Source: Clostridium sp. UBA4548
GTDB taxonomy: Bacteria; Bacillota; Clostridia; Clostridiales; Clostridiaceae
Assembly (NCBI RefSeq): GCF_002387895.1
Contig: NZ_DGLI01000044.1
Span: forward strand, 183,940 to 247,939
DNA: 64,000 nt
Direction: 5' to 3'
Under the pieces are notes generated by a model. It saw only the letters and a program-made list of their open reading frames with translations. It had not been told where the DNA came from and did not search any database. Numbering within the stretch: the first letter of the stretch is position 1; each line of letters opens with the position of its first letter. This document shows positions 36,123 through 45,237 of this stretch, in pieces. Both the position numbers and the translations under genes were made by a program.

Positions 36123-38099
36123 ATGATACATAGCTTATTTGCAAATCTTGCTATTATAATAACCTTTGTGTTTTTAGGATTACAGTTTCTATTGAAATTT
36201 GATAAATTTAATAATAATCCAAAATTAATTATTTTATTTATAGGTTTGGCTTCTGGCATAAGTGGATCCCTACTTATGTTTTATTCTATCAGCATTGCAG
36301 ATAAGGTGCTGGTTGATTTAAAGCATATTATTATTGCCGTATCTGGACTTTATGGTTCTTACCTTTCTGCAATTATTAGCAGTGCTATAATTGCCACTGC
36401 TAGACTTTTTATCTTTGGAATTAACCCCGCGTCTATTATTGCCTTTATTGGCATAATTTTAATGGGAATTTTATTCAGCTATATAAGTAGTTTAAATAAA
36501 TCTAAAGCCTTTAAGTTAATCCTTATAAACTCCATAAGTGCTATATACATGCTCTTTAGCCTTTACATAAACTTAGGGTTTACTAAAACCTTTGTGAAGG
36601 CTTATAGTTCTTTTATAATTATATCCTTTATAACTTGTATTTTATCCTACTATGTATGTGAATATCTTTATAAATCCTATGAGAATTACAAACAATTATC
36701 TTGCTATGAATTAATTGTAAATAACTCATTAGATTTAATATGCGTTCATGACCAAAATTCTAAAATTAAATATGTTTCTCCTTCTATTAAAACCCTATTA
36801 GGATTTTCATCAAATGAGGCAATTGGAAAATATGCTTGTAACTTTTTGCATCCAGAAGATATAGATTATATTAAGGAACAGCATGCTCGCTTATTAGAAA
36901 CCAGAAATATAACTACTAAAGCTTATAGGTATAAAAAGAAATCCGGTGATTATATTTGGTTTGAAAGTAAAATCCATGCTCTTACAAATAAAGACGGCTC
37001 TGTTAATAAGATTTTGACTATTTCTCGTGATGTGACAGCTAGAGTGAAAATGGAAGGAGAATTGAAGAAAACTAATGATAGGTTGATTGCTATACTTGAT
37101 AATGGTGGTACAGGGATTACTATTAGAGATACAAATGGAAAACTTATAGACTCTAATAACACATACCTTAATATGCTTGGTTATGGCAATAAAAAAGAGG
37201 TGGAGTCATTAATTAATTTTGTTCCTTATGAAGAGCGAAAAAAAGATAAGGAGCTTATAAATGATTTATTGTCTGGGAAAAGATCTTCTTATAGAATTGA
37301 GAAAAGATATATAAAAAAAGATGGAACCACTCTATGGGCAGATGCAGTTGTAACCTTATTGCCACCTGATAACTCTAATGGTGCTCCACTTATTATAGGA
37401 ATGATGAATGATATTACTAGTAGAAAAGCCTTTGAAGAAAAACTATTAACTATGGAAAGTCAGCTAAAAAAAGCTAATGAGGAATTAAAAGAAAAAAATA
37501 AAGTTCTAACTGGATTATCCTTTTCAGACGGCTTAACTGGAATTGCTAATAGAAGGTATTTTCAGGTGTCTCTAGAAAAAGAATGGAAAAGAGCTCAAAG
37601 AACTTTTAAACCCTTAACTTTACTAATGATAGATATAGACTACTTTAAAGCCTTTAATGATACTTATGGACATGTTCAAGGCGACGAATGCTTAAAAACC
37701 ATTGCTACAACTCTGTCAAATACAGTAAATCGTAGTACTGACTTAGTATCACGACTTGGTGGTGAAGAATTTGCTATAATCTTACCCGATACAGACGAAG
37801 TAGGCGGAAAAGTCATTGCTGATAAGTTAGTTCAAGCTATAGAAGAGCTAAAAATTCCCAATGAAAATTCTAAAGCTATGCCTTACATAACAATTAGTAT
37901 TGGGCTTTGCTGTGAAGCTCCAAATCTAAGTTCTGTTTTTGAAGACTTTATTCATCATGCTGATATTGCCTTATATAGAGCTAAAGCAATGGGCCGTAAC
38001 AGAACTGAAGTATACACCAAAGCTCTAACTCCAAAAGATATAATACACCCAGAGTTTGATTTGTGGAAAAAAATAGAAGGAATAGCGGCAGATAAGTAA
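36123..38099 (+). CDS. membrane diguanylate cyclase (5TM-LYT, PAS, PAS, GGDEF)
   Basis: Predicted active diguanylate cyclase of 658 residues making c-di-GMP from GTP. About 190 N-terminal residues form five to six membrane helices with DLKHIIIAVSGLYGSYLSA, resembling the 5TMR-LYT sensor. Two PAS domains follow (about 195-310 and 320-435), a short coiled coil (435-465), and the GGDEF domain. Its signature is GGEEF at 546-550, with an RxxD product-inhibition site, RSTD, at 537-540. It is the only cyclase in the window with both an intact active site and the inhibitory site. The leader holds copy C. Confidence 0.93.
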   Translation: MIHSLFANLAIIITFVFLGLQFLLKFDKFNNNPKLIILFIGLASGISGSLLMFYSISIADKVLVDLKHIIIAVSGLYGSYLSAIISSAIIATARLFIFGINPASIIAFIGIILMGILFSYISSLNKSKAFKLILINSISAIYMLFSLYINLGFTKTFVKAYSSFIIISFITCILSYYVCEYLYKSYENYKQLSCYELIVNNSLDLICVHDQNSKIKYVSPSIKTLLGFSSNEAIGKYACNFLHPEDIDYIKEQHARLLETRNITTKAYRYKKKSGDYIWFESKIHALTNKDGSVNKILTISRDVTARVKMEGELKKTNDRLIAILDNGGTGITIRDTNGKLIDSNNTYLNMLGYGNKKEVESLINFVPYEERKKDKELINDLLSGKRSSYRIEKRYIKKDGTTLWADAVVTLLPPDNSNGAPLIIGMMNDITSRKAFEEKLLTMESQLKKANEELKEKNKVLTGLSFSDGLTGIANRRYFQVSLEKEWKRAQRTFKPLTLLMIDIDYFKAFNDTYGHVQGDECLKTIATTLSNTVNRSTDLVSRLGGEEFAIILPDTDEVGGKVIADKLVQAIEELKIPNENSKAMPYITISIGLCCEAPNLSSVFEDFIHHADIALYRAKAMGRNRTEVYTKALTPKDIIHPEFDLWKKIEGIAADK

Positions 38100-38119
38100 T
38101 CCCTGCTGCTATCCCTTTT

Positions 38120-38341
38120 TTATTTTTTCTTATTAGGGTTGGCTTTATTATTTTCATTTTTGCTTAATCTATCATATTTTCGTTTCGAGATCCTAATAAT
38201 ATCAATAATTGATATTATTATTACGATTCCTACCGCTCTAATTATGCTTAAATTATCAGAACTAAAAATAAGTCTATCTAATAAAAATAATACTACCAAT
38301 AGTACATTGTATTTTACAAAATAATAAGCTATATTTTTCAA
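38120..38341 (-). CDS. small two-helix membrane protein
   Basis: A 73-residue protein starting with TTG 38341, 8 bases after GAGGTG. Two hydrophobic stretches (about 10-25 and 32-48) are followed by a Lys/Asn-rich tail. No family recognised. It starts 13 bp after the DUF1904 stop on the same strand, so the two genes are co-transcribed, and it converges on the diguanylate cyclase gene. Confidence 0.6.
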   Translation of the reverse strand: MKNIAYYFVKYNVLLVVLFLLDRLIFSSDNLSIIRAVGIVIIISIIDIIRISKRKYDRLSKNENNKANPNKKK

Positions 38342-38354
38342 TTACGTCACCTCG

Positions 38355-38681
38355 TTAAAAATGTTCCCCATTTTCATAATACTTTTCTTTTTCTAGTGCT
38401 GTAAATATCACATCCACATTTGGGTAATCAATAGAATTAATATGTTTTGTAATTATTTTTGCAGCTTTATCTTGTATTTCTTGTCCTCTATCAAACCAAT
38501 CTACTTCAACTCTAGGACTCACACCCACAAACTCTCCATCCTTTATGTATAACCTTTGCACCACTTCTAAAGTAAAGTAATCTCTAGGGCATTGTAATAA
38601 ACTTTCTAGTTCATCAACTAACTCCTTACTTATTGCGCAAAGCTTTTTAGCCTCAACACCATTAAATTTTAACATTGGCAT
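38355..38681 (-). CDS. DUF1904-family protein
   Basis: Cytoplasmic protein of 108 residues. MPMLKFNGVEAKKLCAISKE, CPRDYFTLE, WFDRGQEIQDKAAKIIT and the C-terminal EKEKYYENGEHF match the DUF1904 pattern as I know it; this is a small tautomerase-like fold family without an established function. A good AGGAGG-like site precedes ATG 38681. It lies 90 bp after the RelA/SpoT-domain gene and just before the small membrane gene. Confidence 0.82.
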   Translation of the reverse strand: MPMLKFNGVEAKKLCAISKELVDELESLLQCPRDYFTLEVVQRLYIKDGEFVGVSPRVEVDWFDRGQEIQDKAAKIITKHINSIDYPNVDVIFTALEKEKYYENGEHF

Positions 38682-38771
38682 AATACTACCTCCTATTTTT
38701 TATATTTTTACATATAGATAAATAACTTCCATAGTTGCTTATACTGGCTGACTCAAGTGGCCTTTCAAATC

Positions 38772-39641
38772 TCACAATTTTTCTATCATAATTATTCTAT
38801 CTAAACTTAGTAAAACTTCTTGTTTTTCCAAAGAGTCCATAGAGTTAGATTTTTCTATTTTTTCTCTCAGGGTCAATATTTCTTTATTTTTTGAGTGGAT
38901 TGCTTTTTCCTTCTCTTCAGTTTCCATAAGACTTCTATTCAAAAGATTAATCACTGAAGCCATTTCATCTGAGCTACCTACTATTCTATTTAAAAGTAAT
39001 AAATTTAAAGCTAATACTTGAGGAATTTCATCTCTAGTATATCTAAGTTGATGATCTATTTCTCCATAACCTTCCTCAAATATGGTTCTTACTTGTATTT
39101 CTGCAATAACCCTTTGATTAGTAGGAAATGACTCTATTAAGTAATGTACGGAACGATACCCTGTTTTTCTAGAATTAATTTCTATATTAAGTTCTTCAAA
39201 TCTATCCGTGTCGTCTCCTTCTCTTACATTGGCAGTTATCTCAATTACCTTCCAAGTATTGCTTATAAAATTGTGTATATCTTCCCAGTCTTCCTTGAAA
39301 ATATGGATGGCACGAACTCCGATTAAATCCGTTATTTGGTCTTTATAATTGTCAGTAGTAAATTGAAAATCCCCTCCATAGGCCTCTTTTCTACTGGCAG
39401 TTTTTCTAATAATCTTTTCTATTAAGTGTTCAGAATCTTTTACTCTAGATTTAACAGAATGAATTTTTTTATGATTTCTTAAGGTACTTGCAATAAAATC
39501 TGCCTGGGTTTGATATAAAGTTCCATATTGATTAAAATCCTCATATATTTCGTTTAATATGTTCCAACTAATATTATATTTAGTCAGATCCTCTTCTAAA
39601 ATATTGTATTTACTACAAAAACTCGCCTTATGTAAGCTCAT
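38772..39641 (-). CDS. RelA/SpoT-domain (p)ppGpp synthetase-like protein
   Basis: Single-domain nucleotidyltransferase of the RelA/SpoT type, 289 residues. ATG 39641 is chosen because GGAGG lies 8 bases before it; two upstream in-frame ATGs overlap that site. Synthetase motifs are SRVKDSEHLIEKIIRK near 85, DLIGVRAIHIF near 125, GYRSVHYLIE near 170 and EIQVRTIFEEGYGEIDH near 190. There is no HD hydrolase, TGS or ACT domain, so it is a small alarmone synthetase-like protein. The last 50 residues form a helical region. Some relatives are toxins, but no antitoxin-like partner is evident here. Confidence 0.82.
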   Translation of the reverse strand: MSLHKASFCSKYNILEEDLTKYNISWNILNEIYEDFNQYGTLYQTQADFIASTLRNHKKIHSVKSRVKDSEHLIEKIIRKTASRKEAYGGDFQFTTDNYKDQITDLIGVRAIHIFKEDWEDIHNFISNTWKVIEITANVREGDDTDRFEELNIEINSRKTGYRSVHYLIESFPTNQRVIAEIQVRTIFEEGYGEIDHQLRYTRDEIPQVLALNLLLLNRIVGSSDEMASVINLLNRSLMETEEKEKAIHSKNKEILTLREKIEKSNSMDSLEKQEVLLSLDRIIMIEKL

Positions 39642-39825
39642 TGCCAAGACCTCCATTAACACTATTTAAAAAAACGCCTTATTTATGGATTTTTAATATA
39701 AAACCCTTATTATTTTTTATTTTTTCTTCCAGAAACCAAAGTAAGTATATATAATTTAAGTGTTCACTGTATTTCCCTATAAATCAATCCAAGGCATATT
39801 ATAACATTTACCGATATAAAAATAT

Positions 39826-39851
39826 AGCTTCAGGATTGATTTCCTGAAGCT
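39826..39851. terminator. terminator after the FUSC-like gene
   Basis: AGCTTCAGG (39826-39834) pairs with CCTGAAGCT (39843-39851), loop of 8 bases, with T-rich flanks on both strands. It lies 16 bp downstream of the exporter stop. Confidence 0.8.
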
Positions 39852-39866
39852 TTTTTACCACATAGT

Positions 39867-40904
39867 TTATTTCAAAGCCTTTGTTTCCATAAGAATCTCC
39901 TCTACATAATATACAATAGAGTTCATATTTGAGGTGACTCTATTACCATTAAAATCTTCATCCAAGGTGGATATTATTTCTAAATTATGCTTAAGGGATT
40001 TTATTGTGATAAAATCTACTGAGTTTAAGGCATCTATAACCTCCTGTAAAACCAGCAGTATATTATCCTCTAATTTTAAGTTATTTCCCTCTCTCCATAT
40101 TGTATAGTTTATATCGTAGGTTAAATGATTAATATCCTTAAAGTGCTGAAGGATTCTATGGATTCTATCTAATTTCTCTGGTTCTAATAAATGAAAAAGA
40201 AATTTAGATTCTTTAACCATTATTTCCACATTAGCATGAACCAAGTCTAAATCATTGAAAATCCCTGGGAAAAGTCTTATATATGATCTATCTCTCTCTT
40301 TTGATGGGTTTTTAAGTTGATTTAAAGTATATTCTAATCCTAAGAGCACTGATTTTTTACCAAATTCTAACCTTTTATTTGCCATATTATTATAATAAAA
40401 GTGGGAAAATACATAATTATAAAAGATTGCAATTATAACCCCCAGACCTAAAGCTGCAATTCTTAATCTAAAGGTTAACCAAATACTTGGCACTCCAAAT
40501 ACATCCTTTTGTACATACTGAGTCATATAGATACAGGTGAAAATAGCTACCGGCGATACCATTCTCCAATTTATTTTGAGGGAGACATACAAGGTTAATG
40601 CCATTCCTAGAGCAATAGTAACCACATTAATTCCAAAAATTAATATTAAAATTCCTGTGCAAGCAGCTCCTATGGTGGATGCCACCAGCTGACTAACACC
40701 GCCTCTTATTCCCATTACGTTAATGGGTTCTAAGTTATACATTACACCTAAAAGTACAGATATCATATCTAATCTAGTAATAGGAAAAAATATTCCTATT
40801 ACATATCCCGTTGCTATGGCTAACATAGCTTTTATTATATATAATTTAGCATCAAATAAAACTGCTTCCTTGCTTAATCCTAAGAACTTAATCGCCTTTT
40901 GCAT
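39867..40904 (-). CDS. aromatic-acid exporter family (ArAE/FUSC-like) membrane protein
   Basis: Membrane protein of 345 residues. Six or so hydrophobic segments occupy residues about 20-170 (AMLAIATGYVIGIFFP, MGIRGGVSQLVASTIGAACTG), followed by a cytoplasmic helical domain of about 175 residues. This layout matches the ArAE/FUSC family, whose characterised members export p-hydroxybenzoate or fusaric acid. Substrate here is unknown. The gene appears monocistronic with its own terminator. Confidence 0.8.
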   Translation of the reverse strand: MQKAIKFLGLSKEAVLFDAKLYIIKAMLAIATGYVIGIFFPITRLDMISVLLGVMYNLEPINVMGIRGGVSQLVASTIGAACTGILILIFGINVVTIALGMALTLYVSLKINWRMVSPVAIFTCIYMTQYVQKDVFGVPSIWLTFRLRIAALGLGVIIAIFYNYVFSHFYYNNMANKRLEFGKKSVLLGLEYTLNQLKNPSKERDRSYIRLFPGIFNDLDLVHANVEIMVKESKFLFHLLEPEKLDRIHRILQHFKDINHLTYDINYTIWREGNNLKLEDNILLVLQEVIDALNSVDFITIKSLKHNLEIISTLDEDFNGNRVTSNMNSIVYYVEEILMETKALK

Positions 40905-40971
40905 AGGTACCTCCTAAAAATCTTTACTAATATATATGTATTATATGCAAAAGGAAAAAATTATATAAAAA

Positions 40972-41021
40972 CATGAGTCTATGCATATAGAAATTGCAAA
41001 TTCTATGTGCATAGACTCATG
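40972..41021 (-). terminator. long terminator hairpin
   Basis: CATGAGTCTATGCATATAGAA minus its last base and its partner at 41001-41021 make a 21-bp stem with one wobble and an 8-base loop; on the minus strand TTTTTATAT follows. It is the likely terminator of the small ORF at 41226-41375. Confidence 0.75.
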
Positions 41022-41225
41022 GATTTTTAATTTTAAAAATTATAGTGTACTAAATCCAACTTCTAAACTTATTATAGATTTTTAAAGTACACTTTATTTC
41101 CTTTCTCCCATAGCCTCTTATGTAAACTTACTTAAACTTATGTATAAGTTAAGGCTATAGTTATTATGAAAGAATTGTTCCGCTATCTTTGAACCCTATA
41201 AATAAATCTATAGTTAAGTATTTTC

Positions 41226-41375
41226 TTATTTATGAGTTATTATATTTAATGTTTCGTTTGTCGTATTTCTCGCTAAATTGCCCATATTATCTGCATTGTA
41301 AATAATAGTAGCAGCTATTAAAAAAAACACAAAGCAAACTGCCACCTTTGGAAAAATTTCATTTACTTTACTCAT
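41226..41375 (-). CDS. single-pass small membrane protein
   Basis: A 49-residue ORF: ATG 41375 preceded by GGGGGA at good spacing, TAA at 41226. The N-terminus MSKVNEIFPK precedes one hydrophobic segment VAVCFVFFLIAATIIY, then a polar tail NLARNTTNETLNIITHK. The strong ribosome binding site and long downstream terminator support it. No family recognised. The lone GCAGATAATATGG stretch codes ADNMG; the protein would be membrane anchored with the C-terminal part outside. Confidence 0.6.
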   Translation of the reverse strand: MSKVNEIFPKVAVCFVFFLIAATIIYNADNMGNLARNTTNETLNIITHK

Positions 41376-41568
41376 TATTCTCTATCCCCCTTACCCCTTC
41401 AATAATAAGTTTAGGAAAACCCTGAGGAGTATTTTAATTTTTCATACCTTTAATTATACGTTATTTCTACAGAAAAGTTAGTTCCAAATTATTAAATAAT
41501 TCTTAAGAATTTCTTAAAATTAAAGAATAGAGAATATGAGTTTATCCTTGAAAGGTTATTATATTATT

Positions 41569-43248
41569 TTACCTTTTATTTTTCCATGAATCCTTTAGTG
41601 GAACAATTCTATTAAAAACAATGCTATCTTCTGTAGAGTATTTTTTGTCTACAACAAAATATCCATGTCTGATAAATTGATACTTACTTTCTGCTGCTGC
41701 ACCATTTAAGGCTTTCTCTACCAAACAACTTTTTAGTATTATTAAAGAATTGGGATCAATCTTTTCCTCCCAAGTTTTTGAGCTATCCTTTAATAACTCT
41801 TCATTTGAAACTAGTTTATCATAAAGATTAACCTGTGCCTTTATTGCATGATCCTTGGATAACCAATGAATAGTTCCTTTTACCTTTCTCCCTTCAAAGC
41901 CAGAACCACTCTTAGTTTCTGGATCATAGGTACAATGTAGTTCTATAATTTCTCCCTCTTCATTCTTTATTACCTCATTACATTTTATGAAATAAGCTCC
42001 TTTTAAACGTACTTCCTTTTGTGGAGCCAGCCTATGAAATCCCTTAATAGGGCTTTCCATAAAGTCGTCCTTTTCAATATAAATAACCTTTGAAAAAGGA
42101 ACTTTCCTACTTCCCATTTCAGGATTCTCCATGTTATTTTGAATGTCTAATAGTTCTTCTTTACTTTCTCCATAATTAGTAATTATAACTTTAAGAGGAT
42201 TTAAAATTGCCATAACAGAAGGCACTTTTACTTTTAAGTCATTTCTTAGACAATGTTCAAGCATTGATATGTCTATGGTACTTTCACTTTTTCCAACACC
42301 AATTTCTCCTAAAAAGGCTTTAATGCTTTCTGGAGTGAACCCTCTTCTTCTAAGGCCTTTTAAGGTCGGTAGTCTTGGATCATCCCAACCATCCACAAAT
42401 TCATTAAACACTAAATCCCTTAAATATCTTTTACTTGTAACAACCCCAGTTAGATTAAGTCTTCCAAACTCTCTTTGTCTTGGAGGTTCCACAAAATCTA
42501 ACTCTTTTAAAAACCAATCATAAAGTGGTCTATGATCCTTAAATTCCACGGAGCAAAGAGAATGGGTTACGCCTTCAATAGCATCTTGAAGAGGGTGAGC
42601 AAAATCATACATAGGGTAAATACACCACGTATCCCCTGTTCTATAGTGATTTGCATGTTGAATTCTATATATTACTGGATCCCTAAAATTAATATTTGGA
42701 GAACTCATATCTATTTTAGCTCTTAACACCTTGGAGGAAGATGGGAACTCACCCTTTCTCATTCTATAGAAAAGATCTAAGTTTTCTTCTATACTACGAT
42801 TTCTATATGGGCTATCTACTCCGCCTTCAGTTAAGGTTCCTCTATATGCTCTTATTTCTTCTGGGGATAAATCACAAACATAAGCTTTCCCTTTTTTTAT
42901 AAGCTTCACAGCTAGCTTAAATATTTCCTCTGAATAATCTGATCCATAAAAAATTCTATCTTCTGGATCATAACCTAACCATTTCATATCTTCAATTATT
43001 GAGTAAACATACTCCATATCCTCCTTAAGAGGATTAGTATCATCAAAACGTAAATTAAAAAAACCACCATATTTTTTTGCTATTGTATAACTAATATTAA
43101 AAGCATAGGCACTACCGATATGAAGATACCCATTTGGCTCTGGTGGAAAACGAGTAGTTATACTTCTTGTAAATACTTTCTCTTCAATATCAGTTTCTAC
43201 CATTCTTTGAATAAAATTTGACTCCATATTTAAATTCTTTTCACACAT
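41569..43248 (-). CDS. glnS: glutaminyl-tRNA synthetase
   Basis: Class I aminoacyl-tRNA synthetase charging tRNA-Gln, 559 residues, full length. The HIGH box is HIGS in PNGYLHIGSAYA, the KMSKS box is VVTSKRYL, and the C-terminal beta-barrels that bind the anticodon are present. GlnRS is distinguished from GluRS by the RFPPEPNGYLHIG opening, HSLCSVEF and the two-barrel C-terminus. The leader holds a T-box whose specifier triplet reads CAA, a Gln codon, which independently confirms the tRNA. Many Firmicutes use the amidotransferase route instead; this organism can charge Gln directly. Confidence 0.96.
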   Translation of the reverse strand: MCEKNLNMESNFIQRMVETDIEEKVFTRSITTRFPPEPNGYLHIGSAYAFNISYTIAKKYGGFFNLRFDDTNPLKEDMEYVYSIIEDMKWLGYDPEDRIFYGSDYSEEIFKLAVKLIKKGKAYVCDLSPEEIRAYRGTLTEGGVDSPYRNRSIEENLDLFYRMRKGEFPSSSKVLRAKIDMSSPNINFRDPVIYRIQHANHYRTGDTWCIYPMYDFAHPLQDAIEGVTHSLCSVEFKDHRPLYDWFLKELDFVEPPRQREFGRLNLTGVVTSKRYLRDLVFNEFVDGWDDPRLPTLKGLRRRGFTPESIKAFLGEIGVGKSESTIDISMLEHCLRNDLKVKVPSVMAILNPLKVIITNYGESKEELLDIQNNMENPEMGSRKVPFSKVIYIEKDDFMESPIKGFHRLAPQKEVRLKGAYFIKCNEVIKNEEGEIIELHCTYDPETKSGSGFEGRKVKGTIHWLSKDHAIKAQVNLYDKLVSNEELLKDSSKTWEEKIDPNSLIILKSCLVEKALNGAAAESKYQFIRHGYFVVDKKYSTEDSIVFNRIVPLKDSWKNKR

Positions 43249-43293
43249 ATTAATACCTCCTGGTTAATAATTGATGAACCTAATTAAAAGCAA

Positions 43294-43583
43294 TAAAAAA
43301 ACTCTCACCTCCAAGACTTTTAGTCTTGGGGACGAGAGATATTGCCTTCGTGGTACCACCCCAGTTTATTAATATGTTGCCATATTAACCTCTTCGGGTA
43401 CTACAAAACGTTAATACCCTAGCTCTGTAACGGGAGCAAACGCCATAGCCTCCCCTTTACAAATATATTTATAAAGCTTCGGTATGGAGCTCAGAGGCTT
43501 GTTTCAATATATATTTCTCTGCTCCTTCTCAGCTACCAGAGCTCTCTGTAAAAGTCCTATATGTTTACTCTTCTCATCATCGC
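43294..43583 (-). promoter_or_regulatory. T-box riboswitch of glnS (specifier CAA)
   Basis: Transcription-attenuation leader read on the minus strand. Stem I carries CAGAGAGCTC and the specifier loop GAAACAAGCC, in which CAA (43501-43499) is a Gln codon. The T-box core with GGGTGGTACCACG lies around 43348-43362. The terminator is a long stem (43302-43338, CTCTCGTCCCCAAGACT with its complement) followed by TTTTTTT. Uncharged tRNA-Gln would stabilise the antiterminator and induce glnS. Confidence 0.95.
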
Positions 43584-43744
43584 TATTTATGATTTTATTT
43601 ATATTATATTATAACAACTTCATTAAGTTGTCAACAAATTAAAAAACTTATGCCCTCGCCTAAACTTATCTTTGTAAAACTAGTTCTATAAAGGAATTTG
43701 GCACATAAATTTATAGAAAAATATTTATGCAAAGGAGAATAAAA

Positions 43745-44032
43745 ATGATTAACTTCCCACTATATATTCCTGAAAAAAGAGAAGCTGATAAAAGGGTATT
43801 CTACCGTTTTATTAAAAATGAATTTAATAACAAGAACTATATGTTATGCCTAGACATTAAGCCAACTGAAGCTACCTTAGATGTGTTAGGCTTTAATAGT
43901 TTTAAAACCTTCGAAACCGAAGCTGAATTAAAGGATTTTTTTGGTCTTGTAAGTAACGTTGAAGAATCTATTGAGGGCATTATGTTATTTAACGAGGAGG
44001 GTCAAAAGTTTTTAAGTTTAAAATCATGTTAG
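43745..44032 (+). CDS. small protein, unknown
   Basis: A 95-residue soluble protein. ATG 43745 follows AAAGGAG at 7 bases; an in-frame ATG 18 bases upstream overlaps this site. It starts MINFPLYIPEKREADKR and contains LDVLGFNSFKTFETEAELKD and a Glu-rich end. No membrane segment or signal. I do not recognise a family. It stands alone between the glnS T-box and the GNAT gene. Confidence 0.62.
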   Translation: MINFPLYIPEKREADKRVFYRFIKNEFNNKNYMLCLDIKPTEATLDVLGFNSFKTFETEAELKDFFGLVSNVEESIEGIMLFNEEGQKFLSLKSC

Positions 44033-44215
44033 CCTTCAAAACCCCTAACTATTAACTGCAGATAATTGGCTACTTGTTAATTTAATAATCCATAAGAAGT
44101 TAATTAAACCTTAAATTGTGAACATATTAAATTCGCATAATTGTAAACTTTAAGTTTTACCTATATACAAACCACTTTTACATTCTGATTAACACTATTT
44201 TAGGGGGAATTTATT

Positions 44216-45067
44216 GTGATAAGAGAGTTTAATGCAGAAGATAAGGATAATATTATAGAGCTTCTAAGAAAGGGGTTCCTATTAAATCAAAGTGATATAG
44301 ATAGTTTTTTTCAAGACCCAAACAGAAAATTAATGGTTTATGATGAAGGTGGTATCTGGGGGTTTGGATATTTAAAAAACACCAATAAAGAATCTAAGGA
44401 ATACTGCATATTAATTTATGTTCATCCTCACTGGAGAAAAAAAGGTATTGGTACTGCTCTTTATAATAATCTTACCTCTTACCTAAAAAAATTAAATCCA
44501 AATCTTTTAACCACTTATTTTAGAGTAGGTAAGGAAGACTTTCAAGGTTTCTACAGAAAATTAGGCTATAAAAGATGGTGGGGCTGTCACGAAGCTTATT
44601 ATACTGGTTCCTATCAACCTAATGTGGCTTTAAATTTTATAAACTATGAAGATAAGTACTTTAATAGTTATACAAAACTTATTCAGGAAGGTTTTTATGA
44701 GTTAAGAAAAGAAAATGATATAAAACCCTACAAATGTGATTTTAATGAAAAATATAGAGAATACCTGCTAAATAATAAAAGTGATATATACTTATTACTT
44801 AATAAAGATCATATTATGGCAACAGCAGTAGTTCAACAGGGATATTTGGATAATATTGTAGTTGCTCCTGAATATCAAGGACAAGGACTTGGCAAAAAGG
44901 TTACTCAATTTGCAATAAATAAAGCATTGGAAAAAACTCCTGCAGAATCAATCCACCTTACAGTCCTAACCTGGAATAAAAAAGCTCTAAAACTTTATAT
45001 GGACTTAGGCTTTGAAATTCTTCATACTGTAGATTTTTATAGACAGTTTTGTGATAAACAGCTTTAA
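44216..45067 (+). CDS. tandem two-domain GNAT acetyltransferase, paralogue 1
   Basis: Protein of 283 residues made of two GNAT acetyltransferase domains. The first has the acetyl-CoA loop HWRKKGIGTALYNN near 82-95, the second has APEYQGQGLGKKVTQFAINK near 220-240; both carry the (R/Q)xxGxG/A pattern. Start is GTG 44216 after AGGGGGAA. A paralogue of identical length lies at 57642-58493, alike along the whole chain, including the C-terminal FYRQFCDKQL. Double GNAT layout recalls mycothiol synthase, but the substrate cannot be inferred. Confidence 0.85.
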   Translation: MIREFNAEDKDNIIELLRKGFLLNQSDIDSFFQDPNRKLMVYDEGGIWGFGYLKNTNKESKEYCILIYVHPHWRKKGIGTALYNNLTSYLKKLNPNLLTTYFRVGKEDFQGFYRKLGYKRWWGCHEAYYTGSYQPNVALNFINYEDKYFNSYTKLIQEGFYELRKENDIKPYKCDFNEKYREYLLNNKSDIYLLLNKDHIMATAVVQQGYLDNIVVAPEYQGQGLGKKVTQFAINKALEKTPAESIHLTVLTWNKKALKLYMDLGFEILHTVDFYRQFCDKQL

Positions 45068-45194
45068 GTTAATCTTCAAGCTGAAAAGCCTTAGGGATTA
45101 GGGAATACTTGGTACTGGTTGTTCTCATTATTCCATTATAAAAGTATAATCACAATATTAATTCTAAAAAAGAGTAAACTTAATTCTAACAAAG

Positions 45195-45228
45195 AAACCT
45201 TAGGTAGTAATTTTTCCACCTAAGGTTT
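45195..45228. terminator. bidirectional terminator
   Basis: AAACCTTAGGT (45195-45205) pairs with ACCTAAGGTTT (45218-45228); T-rich on both sides. It separates the convergent GNAT and antiporter genes. Confidence 0.8.
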
Positions 45229-45237
45229 TCTCATTTT

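Noticed and set aside
38772..39641. RelA/SpoT protein as a toxSAS toxin-antitoxin module
   Set aside because: The adjacent DUF1904 gene is a widespread conserved family, not an antitoxin-like partner, and no overlapping small gene is present.
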